Assembly (NCBI RefSeq): GCF_000585395.1
Contig: NZ_KK073875.1
Span: forward strand, 3,633,307 to 3,697,306
Direction: 5' to 3'
Source: Saccharibacillus sacchari DSM 19268
Lineage (GTDB): Bacteria; Bacillota; Bacilli; Paenibacillales; Paenibacillaceae
DNA length: 64,000 nucleotides
The notes beneath the pieces were generated by a model. It ran no database searches and had not been told where the DNA came from. It was given only the letters and a program-made list of their open reading frames with translations. The position numbers and the translations under genes were made by a program. This document shows positions 34,774-44,071 of the stretch, one piece after another. Every line of letters begins with the position of its first letter. The first letter of the stretch is position 1.

Positions 34774-36150
34774 ATGTCCTGGACATCCGAAGCCGGAGGA
34801 GGCAGAGACTTCAATATCGGCCAATACGCCCTGCCGGATCTCAGATTTTCTTTTCAAATGTGCGGCACCCACTGGCGCGAAGTATCGACCGGCTGGTCGT
34901 ATCCCGCGCATAATCATGCCTTATTCGAGCTCAATTACGTCATGGAAGGCCAACAGCTCATGCGTATCGGAGAGCAGCGTTACGTGCAGGAAGCAGGCGA
35001 GTTGCTGCTGCTTGCGCCCGATTGCATGCACGAAAGCCGGATCGGGCGCTGTGCGTCCATGTCTTATTTTTGCATGCATTTCGATATCGAGGACGCCGTA
35101 ATGTACGAGCGGTTCGCCGCGCTCGGCAGCACGCTTTTTGCCGAGAACGCCGAATTGACCGTCAAGCTGAAGCCTGAAATCGAACGTTTGGCACTTTTAT
35201 GCAGCGAACAGGCCGAAGAAGAAGCGGACGAATCATTCGCGGTTCGCGCCTCGGTGCTTAAGTTGCTCTTGGAGTTGTCCCAATATGCATTTTCGCTGCC
35301 GGGCGAGGTCGGCAAGCCTAGTGCGCCGGACGGGCGCGGGACGGAATCCGCCCGGCGTCTGCGCGAGCGTTATGCTTTGGAAAAGAAGATCCAGGATTTT
35401 CTGAGCGGCCCGGAAACGGACGGCTTATGGAGCGAGCGTACGCTGCTGCCGCCGTTCAACTGGGTAGGTTTATTCACGATCATGGTGCCGGACCGAAGCT
35501 TTTGGACCAAGCCGGACCGTTTTCTGGCCAAAATATTGCTCGACGACGCCTTGTCCGAACACGGGATTCCGGCGGTGGCGACGGGCGAACAGCGTTTGAC
35601 CGCCGTATTGTTCATGAACGGTTATAGCGTGCCGCCTTTGGAAGAATACGCTGCCGACTGCCGCAGGCTGCTGGAGCGAAGACTGGGCGAGACGGTGAAG
35701 CTGGGAATCGGCGGCGTGGCCGTATCCCCGGGCGAATTGAAGGGATTGTATCGCCAAAGCCTGCGCGGACTCGGCCTGGACGAAGCGTTCGAATCACTCC
35801 CCGACTTCGAATTTACCAACCGTACCGTTCGATTGGCGCTGCTGGCGATCGAATCGGAATATGCCGAACCGGGATTGACATTGAAGATGCTCGCTGAGCG
35901 GCTGCAAATATCGCCCAATTATTTGAGCGGATTATTCACGGCGGAGACCGGGCATTCGTTCACCTGGCATTTGACGCGGATTCGTATCGATCGAGCTTGC
36001 GCATTGCTTAAAGGAACGCCGATCAAGGTTCATCAGGTGGCCCGTCAGGTCGGGTATGCGGATCAGGCTTACTTCAGCCGCTGCTTCAAGTCGGTCATCG
36101 GAATCAGCCCGGTCGCGTACCGGAATAAAATGCTTGCCTACGCATTTTGA
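34774..36150 (+). CDS. AraC-family regulator with cupin N-terminus
   Basis: The 458-residue protein has an AraC_binding cupin (about 35-115, with NHALFELNYVMEG), a long middle region of about 190 residues of unclear fold, and a C-terminal double helix-turn-helix (about 355-455, with LAERLQISPNYLSGLFTAETG). The middle region resembles the GGDEF-like or spacer region of YesN-type proteins more than ordinary AraC proteins, which are about 290 residues. It probably senses a sugar and controls the adjacent glycan genes. The ATG follows AAAGGAG. Confidence 0.85.
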   Translation: MSWTSEAGGGRDFNIGQYALPDLRFSFQMCGTHWREVSTGWSYPAHNHALFELNYVMEGQQLMRIGEQRYVQEAGELLLLAPDCMHESRIGRCASMSYFCMHFDIEDAVMYERFAALGSTLFAENAELTVKLKPEIERLALLCSEQAEEEADESFAVRASVLKLLLELSQYAFSLPGEVGKPSAPDGRGTESARRLRERYALEKKIQDFLSGPETDGLWSERTLLPPFNWVGLFTIMVPDRSFWTKPDRFLAKILLDDALSEHGIPAVATGEQRLTAVLFMNGYSVPPLEEYAADCRRLLERRLGETVKLGIGGVAVSPGELKGLYRQSLRGLGLDEAFESLPDFEFTNRTVRLALLAIESEYAEPGLTLKMLAERLQISPNYLSGLFTAETGHSFTWHLTRIRIDRACALLKGTPIKVHQVARQVGYADQAYFSRCFKSVIGISPVAYRNKMLAYAF

Positions 36151-36161
36151 AGAATACGCTT

Positions 36162-36181
36162 ACAATTCGGCGTAGAATTGT
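36162..36181. promoter_or_regulatory. inverted repeat before the response regulator gene
   Basis: ACAATTC-GGCGTA-GAATTGT has perfect 7-base arms and lies 100 bases before the regulator start. It may be an operator or a short terminator of the upstream AraC gene. Confidence 0.35.
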
Positions 36182-36263
36182 CCAAAAAAACGTAGACGCG
36201 TACATTGTTCGTTCGTCCTCGCGGTGACATACTGGAACAAATAGGCAGGCGGGAGGAATGGTC

Positions 36264-37745
36264 GTGTACAAAGTCATTGTGGCGGACGACGAACCGTTGA
36301 TGCTGGAAGGTTGGAAAACAATCATCGACTGGAAAAAGTTCGGTTACGAATTGTGCGGAGCGGCTTCGGACGGCGACGAAGCGCTGGAGCTGGTCGAGCG
36401 AATCGAGCCGGATTTGCTGCTGACCGATATTCGAATGCCGGGACTAAGCGGGCTTGATCTGATTCGCGTGTTACAGGAGCGACGAGGCTTGCACACGAAA
36501 AGCGTGATCGTCAGCGGGTATGCGGAATTCGATTATGCCCGTCAGGCGCTGCGTTTCGGCGTAGACCGCTACGTATTGAAGCCGATCGTGTCCGAAGAAA
36601 TTCATGAGCTGCTTCAAGAACTGAGAGCGCCGCTGGACTCTGTTGTGGAAACGCGACGCTCAAGTGCCGAACTGCGCAGCGCAGCCGTGCAGTCCTGCAT
36701 ATCGGGATTGCTTCGGGGTGAGCCGACCGCCGTCAAAGAAGCGGAAATGCTGCTCGGTCCCGACAACCGGCCGCTCTGCATGCTGTTGGCTGAACCCGGG
36801 CTGGAAAAGCGGCAAGAAAACGGACGGTCTGCACGGGCTGTTCTTGAAGGGGTCGCGGAACATTTACAGGCAAAAGGGGTCAATGCCTGGGCGTTCGAGG
36901 ACGCGCAGGGCCGAGCCGGACTGCTGGCCGCTTGTTCAACGCCTTCTTTGCTCAGAGCTTCGCTCCGGTCGGAAGGTCACATGTCGGACTTGTACCGGTA
37001 CAGCGGCGTCGGCGTGCAGGGGTACGAAGCCGTTCCTTTGTTGCATGCTCAGGCGACGGCCGAGAGAGAGAAGCCTTATTTCTTCCGAAACGCCGAAAAA
37101 GAAAGCACCTATACGGATATGCTGACAGCCGCTCAACAGATATTGACGCATATCGAATCCGGTCAACCGTCGGCAGCCGAGCAATCGATATCCGAATTAT
37201 TCAAGCTGTTCGCCCAAAGAGAAGTACCTTCGGGCTGGATCAACTCGTTGATCCGTCACGTTTTGGATAGGCTGTCGCTTATTCGTCCGCCGATTCCCGA
37301 AATTTCGTCAGTCTTTGCCCAGTCGCGCATTTCCGCAGAAAAAGAACTGAAGCTTCGATGCAGGATCGAGGCCGAGCGGATCGCGGAGTCGCTGGCGGCA
37401 AGCGCGGAGATCTCCGAGCATCCGCTTCGGGCCGCGATCGCGCACGTAAACGAACATTACGGCGACAAACTGCAATTGCGCGAATTGGCCGAGAGACTTG
37501 GCATGAATCCGGTCTATTTGGGTCAAGCATTCAAACGGGAAACCGGTTATTGCTTCAATGATTATATTCATCGACTGCGCGCCGAGGAAGCGCAGCGGCT
37601 GCTGCGGCGAACCGACATGAAGATTTCCGAAATCGCCGAACGACTGGGTTATCACGATACCGAATATTTCAGCACCAAGTTCAAAGCGGCGACGGACGAA
37701 CTGCCTTCGGCCTATCGGATCAGGGAGCAGGTGACGGTTTCGTGA
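36264..37745 (+). CDS. YesN-type response regulator with AraC output
   Basis: The 493-residue protein has a receiver domain (about 1-120, Asp in LLLTDIRMPGLSG, Lys in VLKPI), a long linker, and an AraC helix-turn-helix (about 390-490, with LGMNPVYLGQAFKRETGY). It should be phosphorylated by the kinase encoded next and activate sugar-use genes. GTG 36264 lies 7 bases after GGGAGG and is preferred over ATG 36258, which almost touches it. Its stop overlaps the kinase start by four bases. Confidence 0.92.
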   Translation: MYKVIVADDEPLMLEGWKTIIDWKKFGYELCGAASDGDEALELVERIEPDLLLTDIRMPGLSGLDLIRVLQERRGLHTKSVIVSGYAEFDYARQALRFGVDRYVLKPIVSEEIHELLQELRAPLDSVVETRRSSAELRSAAVQSCISGLLRGEPTAVKEAEMLLGPDNRPLCMLLAEPGLEKRQENGRSARAVLEGVAEHLQAKGVNAWAFEDAQGRAGLLAACSTPSLLRASLRSEGHMSDLYRYSGVGVQGYEAVPLLHAQATAEREKPYFFRNAEKESTYTDMLTAAQQILTHIESGQPSAAEQSISELFKLFAQREVPSGWINSLIRHVLDRLSLIRPPIPEISSVFAQSRISAEKELKLRCRIEAERIAESLAASAEISEHPLRAAIAHVNEHYGDKLQLRELAERLGMNPVYLGQAFKRETGYCFNDYIHRLRAEEAQRLLRRTDMKISEIAERLGYHDTEYFSTKFKAATDELPSAYRIREQVTVS

Positions 37746-39556
37746 AACGCCGCCGGTCTTGGATACCCAGACTCAACGATATACCGCTCAAACGAAAATT
37801 TCTGTTGATCTACCTGCTCTGCGTATTGCTGCCGATCATGACGATCAATCTGTTTTTTTACTTCCGGACATCATCCGATATTCAAACGCGCGAGCAGGAG
37901 AATCTCGGGCGCTCCCTCGAACGCGCGCGCGGCGAGCTGATCGGCATGATCGACGAAAGCGTCGCGCTCAGCCGTTCGATCGCCGCCGACGACTCGCTGT
38001 ACCAAGCGTTGGATCGGACTTACGCTTCGCCCTCGGATTATTATGCCGTTTACGACGAATCGTTGAGAGACAAACTGACGCGTTATATGTCGGCGAATAT
38101 TTTCGAGGTCCGCGTCTATACCGAAAATGAAAGCATTCAAAACGGTTCGAACTACGGAGTGATCGAAAACGGAAAGAAATCGCCCGAGTGGATGGAATCG
38201 TTGGGGAAAGACTCTTCGGCGATCGCGGTAGCCGCGTATATGGATAAGGAAACGCACCATCCGCGGCGGAGAATCAGCGTGATCGGAAAGATGGATGTCT
38301 ATTCGTCTTTTTCGACCTATTCCAAATATTCGCGCGTCGATCTCGATCTGGGCCGGATATCGGCAATCTTGAATCGGGAGCGCAGCAGCGTGAAGCTTCG
38401 GCTGGTCGACGATCGGAACAGAGTGGCGGCGGACGGGGGAGGCGGAAGAGACGGGGAAGGCGTGCTGTACGACAACCCTGCGTTCACGCCGGAAGAAGAG
38501 GCTTCAGGCTTTGCATTGGAGCAGCCGCTCGGCAATCTCGGTTATGTGCAGGGGTGGAAAGTCGTCGGCATTGCGGATACGCATTATATCGACGGGCTGC
38601 GGTCGGAATCGATGCGTTCGATATTGTGGCTGGGCATCATCAGTACCATCGTGCCGTCGCTGCTTATTTTTTTCATCTTCCGTTCGTATCATACCCGGGT
38701 CAAGCATCTGTATCGCCATATGGAAAAAGTCGGCGATCAGCGCTTCGATCCGATTGTCATCCCTGAAGGAAAAGACGAAATCGGCGGCTTGATTCGCGCG
38801 TTCAACGTGATGGCCGAGCGGATCCGCTCGCTGATCGACGATGTCTACAAGCTGGAAATCCGGCAAAAAAACCTGGAACTTGACCGGGTGCGGACCGAGC
38901 TTGCGATGCTGCAAAGCCAGGTGAATCCCCATTTCCTGTTCAATACGCTTAATGCCGTAATGATCGTGTGCGCCAAAAACGGCTATCTCGAAGTCACCGA
39001 AATCGTCAAAAATCTGTCCCTGCTTATGCGTCAACTGCTCAGCAGGCCGGATGATCGCGTTCCGTTGGAAGAAGAATTGAAATTTACGCGGATGTATCTG
39101 GAGATCGAGAAGTTTCGCTTCGGGGATCGATTCGATTACGTATTCGAAGTCGAGCCTGCAACCTTGCAGCTGCGAATTCCGCGCATGAGCATTCAGCCGC
39201 TGGTCGAGAATGCGTGCAAACACGGTTTGCAAGCGCGCAAAGACGAACGAAAAATCGAAATCACCGTTCGCATGACCGGGGAAGGGCTTGAACTTTCCGT
39301 GCGGGACAACGGGATCGGGATGAATGAGGTCAGACTTCGCGAAGTCGAAACGTTCATGGATTCGGAGTCGTCGCTCGGAGGCGGCAGCGTAGGGCTGAGG
39401 AATGTGCATCGGCGTCTGAAGCTGTTTTACCGTCAGGATGTTCGGCTTCGACTGCGCAGCGAGGAAGGCAGAGGGACGGAGGTCGGATTCACGATTCCTT
39501 CTTTTTGGCTGCACGCCGGCGATCCGAATCTGTATGCGTGGGACAAGGAGGCGTAA
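37742..39556 (+). CDS. YesM-type sensor histidine kinase
   Basis: The 604-residue kinase has a membrane helix (about 18-42), an extracytoplasmic sensor (about 45-290), a second helix (about 292-318), HAMP, and a His_kinase domain with the H-box NPHFLFNTLN followed by a HATPase_c region (ENACKHGLQ). This architecture is typical of kinases that sense oligosaccharides together with binding proteins in Paenibacillus. It starts at GTG inside the stop of the preceding regulator and ends two bases before the start of a second regulator. Confidence 0.93.
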   Translation: MKRRRSWIPRLNDIPLKRKFLLIYLLCVLLPIMTINLFFYFRTSSDIQTREQENLGRSLERARGELIGMIDESVALSRSIAADDSLYQALDRTYASPSDYYAVYDESLRDKLTRYMSANIFEVRVYTENESIQNGSNYGVIENGKKSPEWMESLGKDSSAIAVAAYMDKETHHPRRRISVIGKMDVYSSFSTYSKYSRVDLDLGRISAILNRERSSVKLRLVDDRNRVAADGGGGRDGEGVLYDNPAFTPEEEASGFALEQPLGNLGYVQGWKVVGIADTHYIDGLRSESMRSILWLGIISTIVPSLLIFFIFRSYHTRVKHLYRHMEKVGDQRFDPIVIPEGKDEIGGLIRAFNVMAERIRSLIDDVYKLEIRQKNLELDRVRTELAMLQSQVNPHFLFNTLNAVMIVCAKNGYLEVTEIVKNLSLLMRQLLSRPDDRVPLEEELKFTRMYLEIEKFRFGDRFDYVFEVEPATLQLRIPRMSIQPLVENACKHGLQARKDERKIEITVRMTGEGLELSVRDNGIGMNEVRLREVETFMDSESSLGGGSVGLRNVHRRLKLFYRQDVRLRLRSEEGRGTEVGFTIPSFWLHAGDPNLYAWDKEA

Positions 39557-39558
39557 CC

Positions 39559-41097
39559 GTGTACGAAGTATTGTTGATCGATGATGAGCCGTTGGCGATT
39601 GAAGGTCTCCAATTGCTGATCGATTGGGAAAAGTACGGGTTTCGAATCGGAGGTACTTACGAGAACGGGGAAGAGGCCGTTAGGCGCATATGCAGCGACC
39701 CGCCGGATTTGGTGGTAACGGATATTCGGATGCCCGGCATGGACGGCTTGCGATTGATCGAAGAGGCGCGAAGCGGCGGCAACCGTTCTACCTTATTCGT
39801 TATTGCAAGCGGCTACGGCGATTTCGATTACGCGCTGCGCGCGATGCATCTGGGCGTCTCCCATTATCTGACCAAGCCGTTGATCGAAGAAGAAGCGGAG
39901 GAAATGTTGGACAGGCTCAGCCGGGAGTTGCAAGAACGCGCGCTGAAAGCCTGCATGGCGCGTCGGGCGGAAGCGCTTGAGGAGCAGCAAGCACTGGAGG
40001 CCGCTTTATTCGGACAAGGCGAACAAAGCCAAAATCAAAAAGCGGTACTGGAGCGGTTGTCGCAAAACTTCTTAAGCTGGTGTTGGGTACAAATTACTGC
40101 CGAATCCCGGATCCTGCCAGCGGTGCGCGAAGCCGTTCGGCTGATCGAATCCGAAGCATATGCGGCATTTTTTTCGAAATGGATCGAAAGCAGCGGCTGC
40201 GGAGTCGTGATCGGCTCCGCGGAAAGCAGCAATGCCGCCGCCGAGATCCGCCGATTGATCGAGCAGCTGCTTGGTCATCTGCCGACGGAATCCCAAGAGC
40301 ATGTTCGTTTGGCGGTCGGCCGGATCGTCATGAAGCCCGAACAACTGCATGCATCGTTGGAAAGCGCCGAGAAGACCGCCCGATGTTCTTTTTACGACGG
40401 ATCGCGGCTCGGCTTTTATGAACAAACCATAGGCATGCAGCTTTCATTTGAAGCGCCGCCGCCCGGTCTGGCCGAACGGATTGCCGGATCGACGGAAAAT
40501 GCAAGCGAAGACGAGGTTCGCGAGAGGCTGGATTCGGTTTTTGCGAATTTCAAGCAGCAGCGGCTGGACCCGAAACTGGTGCTGGTGTTTGCGGAACAGG
40601 TTGTGCTGGCCTGCGCTTCGGTTCTGAAAGAGCTGGGCGGCGATCCCGAATCGTTGATCCGCAGCTCGCCTTTTTGCGGGAATGCGCCGCTGCTGCCTAC
40701 GATAGATCAATCGCAGCGGCATTTGGAACGCTTTTGCCTGAGCTGCCGGAAAGAAGTGATGCTGATCCGCGAGTGCAAAGGAGGCGGCGTACAAGGGCAG
40801 GTGGCCCATTTTCTTCGCGGCAACTATACGGACACGTTCACCATACAGGAGTTGGCCGAGCGCTTTTACGTCCATCCGGCTTATTTGGGGCAATCTTTTA
40901 CTCGCAAATACGGCGTAGGGATTTCCGAATTCGTGCACCGGTTGCGCATCGATGAAGCTTGCCGGCTCCTTAAAAGCAGCGAGCTCACCTCCTATGCGAT
41001 TGCAGAGCGGCTAGGATACAAGGACTATCGACATTTTCTCAAGCAGTTTGAAAAAAGGACCGGAGTCAAGCCGACCGCTTACCGGACGCCGGATTGA
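39559..41097 (+). CDS. second YesN-type response regulator with AraC output
   Basis: The 512-residue regulator has a receiver (about 1-120, Asp in LVVTDIRMPGMDG, Lys in LTKPL), an extended linker, and an AraC double helix-turn-helix (about 410-510, with YVHPAYLGQSFTRKYGVG). The GTG start at 39559 follows AAGGAGG by 7 bases. It is the third gene in a regulator-kinase-regulator set, with no second kinase. It is therefore likely that both regulators share the kinase, or that one answers to a kinase elsewhere. Confidence 0.9.
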   Translation: MYEVLLIDDEPLAIEGLQLLIDWEKYGFRIGGTYENGEEAVRRICSDPPDLVVTDIRMPGMDGLRLIEEARSGGNRSTLFVIASGYGDFDYALRAMHLGVSHYLTKPLIEEEAEEMLDRLSRELQERALKACMARRAEALEEQQALEAALFGQGEQSQNQKAVLERLSQNFLSWCWVQITAESRILPAVREAVRLIESEAYAAFFSKWIESSGCGVVIGSAESSNAAAEIRRLIEQLLGHLPTESQEHVRLAVGRIVMKPEQLHASLESAEKTARCSFYDGSRLGFYEQTIGMQLSFEAPPPGLAERIAGSTENASEDEVRERLDSVFANFKQQRLDPKLVLVFAEQVVLACASVLKELGGDPESLIRSSPFCGNAPLLPTIDQSQRHLERFCLSCRKEVMLIRECKGGGVQGQVAHFLRGNYTDTFTIQELAERFYVHPAYLGQSFTRKYGVGISEFVHRLRIDEACRLLKSSELTSYAIAERLGYKDYRHFLKQFEKRTGVKPTAYRTPD

Positions 41098-41131
41098 GCA
41101 CGTTGATTCTCTTTCATCCATGCGTCTAACC

Positions 41132-41166
41132 AACGCCCCCTTCCTAACGGACAAAGGGGGCGTTTT
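41132..41166 (+). terminator. rho-independent terminator of the regulatory operon
   Basis: AACGCCCCC pairs with GGGGGCGTT and TT follows, about 35 bases after the second regulator. It separates the regulators from the transport operon. Confidence 0.8.
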
Positions 41167-41228
41167 AAATGTAAAGCTCATGATGAGATCCTTAAATCAT
41201 GGGGGGAAGAAGCTTGAATCCAGCCATT

Positions 41229-41243
41229 TTGTAAGCGTATACA
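41229..41243 (+). promoter_or_regulatory. catabolite-responsive element (cre) before the ABC operon
   Basis: TTGTAAGCGTATACA matches the Bacillus consensus WTGNAANCGNWNNCW at every fixed position. It lies 53 bases before the binding-protein start. CcpA repression by preferred sugars is the expected role. Confidence 0.75.
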
Positions 41244-41295
41244 TTCGATCATAATAAAGGAGCAAAGATGATCACATTTCCAAGGAGGTCAACCG

Positions 41296-42945
41296 ATGGG
41301 GGTTTATCAAACGAAAAAGCTATGGGGCGCGGCATCGCTCGTGCTGGCTGCGGCGTTGGCATTGAGCGCATGCGGAGGCGGCGATGCGACTACGGCGGAA
41401 GACGGCACGGAAACCTTGACGATTTCCGCGTTCATCAGCACGCCGAATCAGGCACCGACGGAAGACAACCGGATTTACAAAAAGATTCAAGACGAGCTCG
41501 GCGTCAAATTGAACATGGAGTTTCTGGTCGGCGACTTGCAGCAGAAGCTCGGCGTCATGATCGCGGGCGGCGAGTATCCCGATCTGATCACGGCCGACAC
41601 GAAGCTGGTTGCGGCAGGAGCGGTCATTCCGCTTGAAGACCTGATCGAAGAACACGCGCCGAATTTGAAAAAGCACTACGAGAAATATTGGAACCGCATG
41701 AAGGATTCCAGCGACGGCCACATCTACTGGCTGCCGAACTACGGCGCTTATTCCGGCGAGTTCAGCAGCAACGCGTACAACGGACCGGCATTCTGGGTTC
41801 AAAAAGCGGTATTGGAAGACGCGGGATATCCGACGCCGAAAACGCTGGACGATTTCACCAAGCTGATTCGCGATTATGCTGCGAAAAATCCGACGATCGA
41901 CGGACAGCCGACCATCGGCTTCAGCACGCTCGCTTCCGACTGGCGGACCTTCCCGCTGCTTAACCCGCCGGAGCATCTGACGGGACATCCGAACGACGGC
42001 GGCGTGGTGGTCGACGACGGCGTAGCGACCGTGTTCGCCGATAAAGACATGTCCAAGCAATACTACAAAGAGCTGAACGGTTTGTTCAACGAAGGCTTGT
42101 TCGACAAGGAAGCTTTCGTTCAGAATTATGACCAATACTTAGCCAAGCTGTCTTCGGGACGCGTACTCGGCATGTTCGACCAAAAGTGGAACTTCCAGCC
42201 GGCCGAAGACACGCTGATTTCGCAAGGGAAAATCGACCGCACGTACGTCGGTTTCCCGCTCGTGTTCGATACGGCGACCCAAGACCATTACCTGGATCGC
42301 CCGGTTATCAACCTAAACAACGGCTTCGGCATCAGCAAAAACGCTAAAGATCCCGTGAAGATCATCAAGTTCCTCGACTCGCTGATGGACGAAAAATACC
42401 AAAAGCTGCTGGGTTGGGGCGAAGAAGGCACCGACTATATGGTCGACGAACAAGGCCGTTTCTACCGTACGCCTGAACAGCGCAAAGAGCAGGAAGATCC
42501 GAGCTGGAAACTGGCGAACCGCGCGGACGGTTTCTACGGCGCCGCCCCGAAAATGCAAGGTACGTTTACGGACGGCAACGCCACGGGGCCCGGCGACCAA
42601 CCGGAAGAATTCTATGCCAGCTTGAAAGACGAAGATAAGAAGCTGCTCGACGCTTACGGCTTCAAGACTTGGAGCGACTTTTTCTCGCCCGCGCCGGAAA
42701 ACGAAGTCTATTACCCGGCTTGGCAGATCGACTTGGTCGAAGGTTCCGACGCTTCGGTCGCCAACAAGCAGATGACCGATACTTCGCTGAAGTTCCTGCC
42801 GCAAGCGGTCATGGCTGCGGACGGCAAGTTCGATTCCGTCTGGAACGATTATGTCCAAGCTTTCGGCAAGATCAACGTCAAAGCTTACGAAGACCGCATC
42901 AACGAGCAAATTCAGTGGAGAATCGAGAATTGGGCCGCGGAGTGA
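41296..42945 (+). CDS. extracellular sugar-binding lipoprotein of an ABC importer (LplA type)
   Basis: The 549-residue protein has a signal peptide ending in LSAC (Cys26), so it is lipid-anchored outside the membrane. The rest is a family-1-like solute-binding fold of the large LplA/YtcQ class typical of Paenibacillus oligosaccharide importers. It delivers substrate to the two permeases that follow. AAGGAGG precedes the ATG and a perfect cre lies upstream. The downstream GH10 and GH43 genes point to xylo-oligosaccharides, but the ligand is inferred from context only. Confidence 0.92.
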   Translation: MGVYQTKKLWGAASLVLAAALALSACGGGDATTAEDGTETLTISAFISTPNQAPTEDNRIYKKIQDELGVKLNMEFLVGDLQQKLGVMIAGGEYPDLITADTKLVAAGAVIPLEDLIEEHAPNLKKHYEKYWNRMKDSSDGHIYWLPNYGAYSGEFSSNAYNGPAFWVQKAVLEDAGYPTPKTLDDFTKLIRDYAAKNPTIDGQPTIGFSTLASDWRTFPLLNPPEHLTGHPNDGGVVVDDGVATVFADKDMSKQYYKELNGLFNEGLFDKEAFVQNYDQYLAKLSSGRVLGMFDQKWNFQPAEDTLISQGKIDRTYVGFPLVFDTATQDHYLDRPVINLNNGFGISKNAKDPVKIIKFLDSLMDEKYQKLLGWGEEGTDYMVDEQGRFYRTPEQRKEQEDPSWKLANRADGFYGAAPKMQGTFTDGNATGPGDQPEEFYASLKDEDKKLLDAYGFKTWSDFFSPAPENEVYYPAWQIDLVEGSDASVANKQMTDTSLKFLPQAVMAADGKFDSVWNDYVQAFGKINVKAYEDRINEQIQWRIENWAAE

Positions 42946-43022
42946 CCGCCTTTCTCGCTTCGACGTCGGACATCGCCTGAGATCCGACGAGACCGTCTAT
43001 TGATAAAAGCGGCGTCGAAAGC

Positions 43023-43050
43023 CGGGGGAACGGTTGCCGTTTCCCCCGTT
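43023..43050 (+). other. hairpin between binding-protein and permease genes
   Basis: CGGGGGAACGG pairs with CCGTTTCCCCCG with one bulged base, followed by TTCTT. It may act as a partial terminator or mRNA end stabiliser that keeps binding-protein expression above that of the permeases. Confidence 0.6.
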
Positions 43051-43095
43051 CTTCGCGCCCATCCAGGCTGTAGAGCCGGTTAGGGGGAGAGCACT

Positions 43096-44052
43096 GTGGC
43101 CAAAGCCATCTCGCGTAAATCCGCATCGGCGGATCTGCCTAAATCTTCGTTAATGAAAAAACTTCGGAATCAAAAGCAATTGCTGTTCATGTCGCTGCCG
43201 ATCGTGATTTACATTCTGATTTTCTCGTACTACCCGATCTGGGGGTGGACGATGGCCTTCCAGGACTACAGTCCGGCCAAAGCGCTTTCGGAGCAGAACT
43301 GGGTCGGCTTCAAGCATTTTGCGTTCCTGTTTACCGACGAAGCGTTCCTGCGCGTGCTGCGCAACACGATCGCCATGAGTTTGATCAATATGATCCTCGG
43401 CTTCGTGACCGCCATCTTGTTTGCGCTGCTGCTCAACGAGATCAAAGGCCGCTTTTTCAAACGCACCATTCAAACCGTTTCTTATCTGCCGCATTTCCTG
43501 TCCTGGATCATCGTGACGGGCATCGTGGCCAGTTCGTTGTCGGTAGACGGAGGCATTATCAATATCCTTCTGCTCAATCTCGGCATCATCAGCGAACCGA
43601 TCATGTGGCTCAGCATCCCGGAATACTTCTGGGGCATCGTCGGCGCTTCCCACGTCTGGAAAGAGCTGGGCTGGAACGCGATTATCTATCTGGCCGCGAT
43701 CACGTCGATCGACCCTTCGCAGTACGAAGCGGCAGAGATCGACGGGGCGAACCGGTATCAGAAAATGCTGTACATCACGCTGCCGGGCATCAAATCGATC
43801 GTCGTGATCCTGCTGATCATGAATATGGGTTGGGTACTGGAAGCCGGCTTCGAGGTCCAATACTTGCTGGGTAACGGCGTCGTCGTAGACTGGTCGCAGA
43901 CGATCGACATTTTCGTCTTGAAATACGGCCTGCAAATCGGCAACTACTCGCTAGCCACTGCCGCCGGCATTTTCAAAACGATCGTCAGCATCACGTTGAT
44001 TTTTGCCGCCAATTCCATTGCCAAGCGGCTCGGCGAAGATCGTTTGATTTAG
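43096..44052 (+). CDS. ABC sugar permease (LplB type)
   Basis: The 318-residue protein has six membrane helices and the permease EAA-type motif (EAAEIDGANRYQKML at about residue 215) that docks an ATPase. It belongs to the LplB/YtcP group working with LplA-type lipoproteins. It starts at GTG after GGGGGAGA. The second permease begins 20 bases after its stop. No ATPase gene exists in the operon, so a shared MsmX-like ATPase encoded elsewhere is expected. Confidence 0.93.
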   Translation: MAKAISRKSASADLPKSSLMKKLRNQKQLLFMSLPIVIYILIFSYYPIWGWTMAFQDYSPAKALSEQNWVGFKHFAFLFTDEAFLRVLRNTIAMSLINMILGFVTAILFALLLNEIKGRFFKRTIQTVSYLPHFLSWIIVTGIVASSLSVDGGIINILLLNLGIISEPIMWLSIPEYFWGIVGASHVWKELGWNAIIYLAAITSIDPSQYEAAEIDGANRYQKMLYITLPGIKSIVVILLIMNMGWVLEAGFEVQYLLGNGVVVDWSQTIDIFVLKYGLQIGNYSLATAAGIFKTIVSITLIFAANSIAKRLGEDRLI

Positions 44053-44071
44053 GGAGGAAGGGGAGAAGTTC

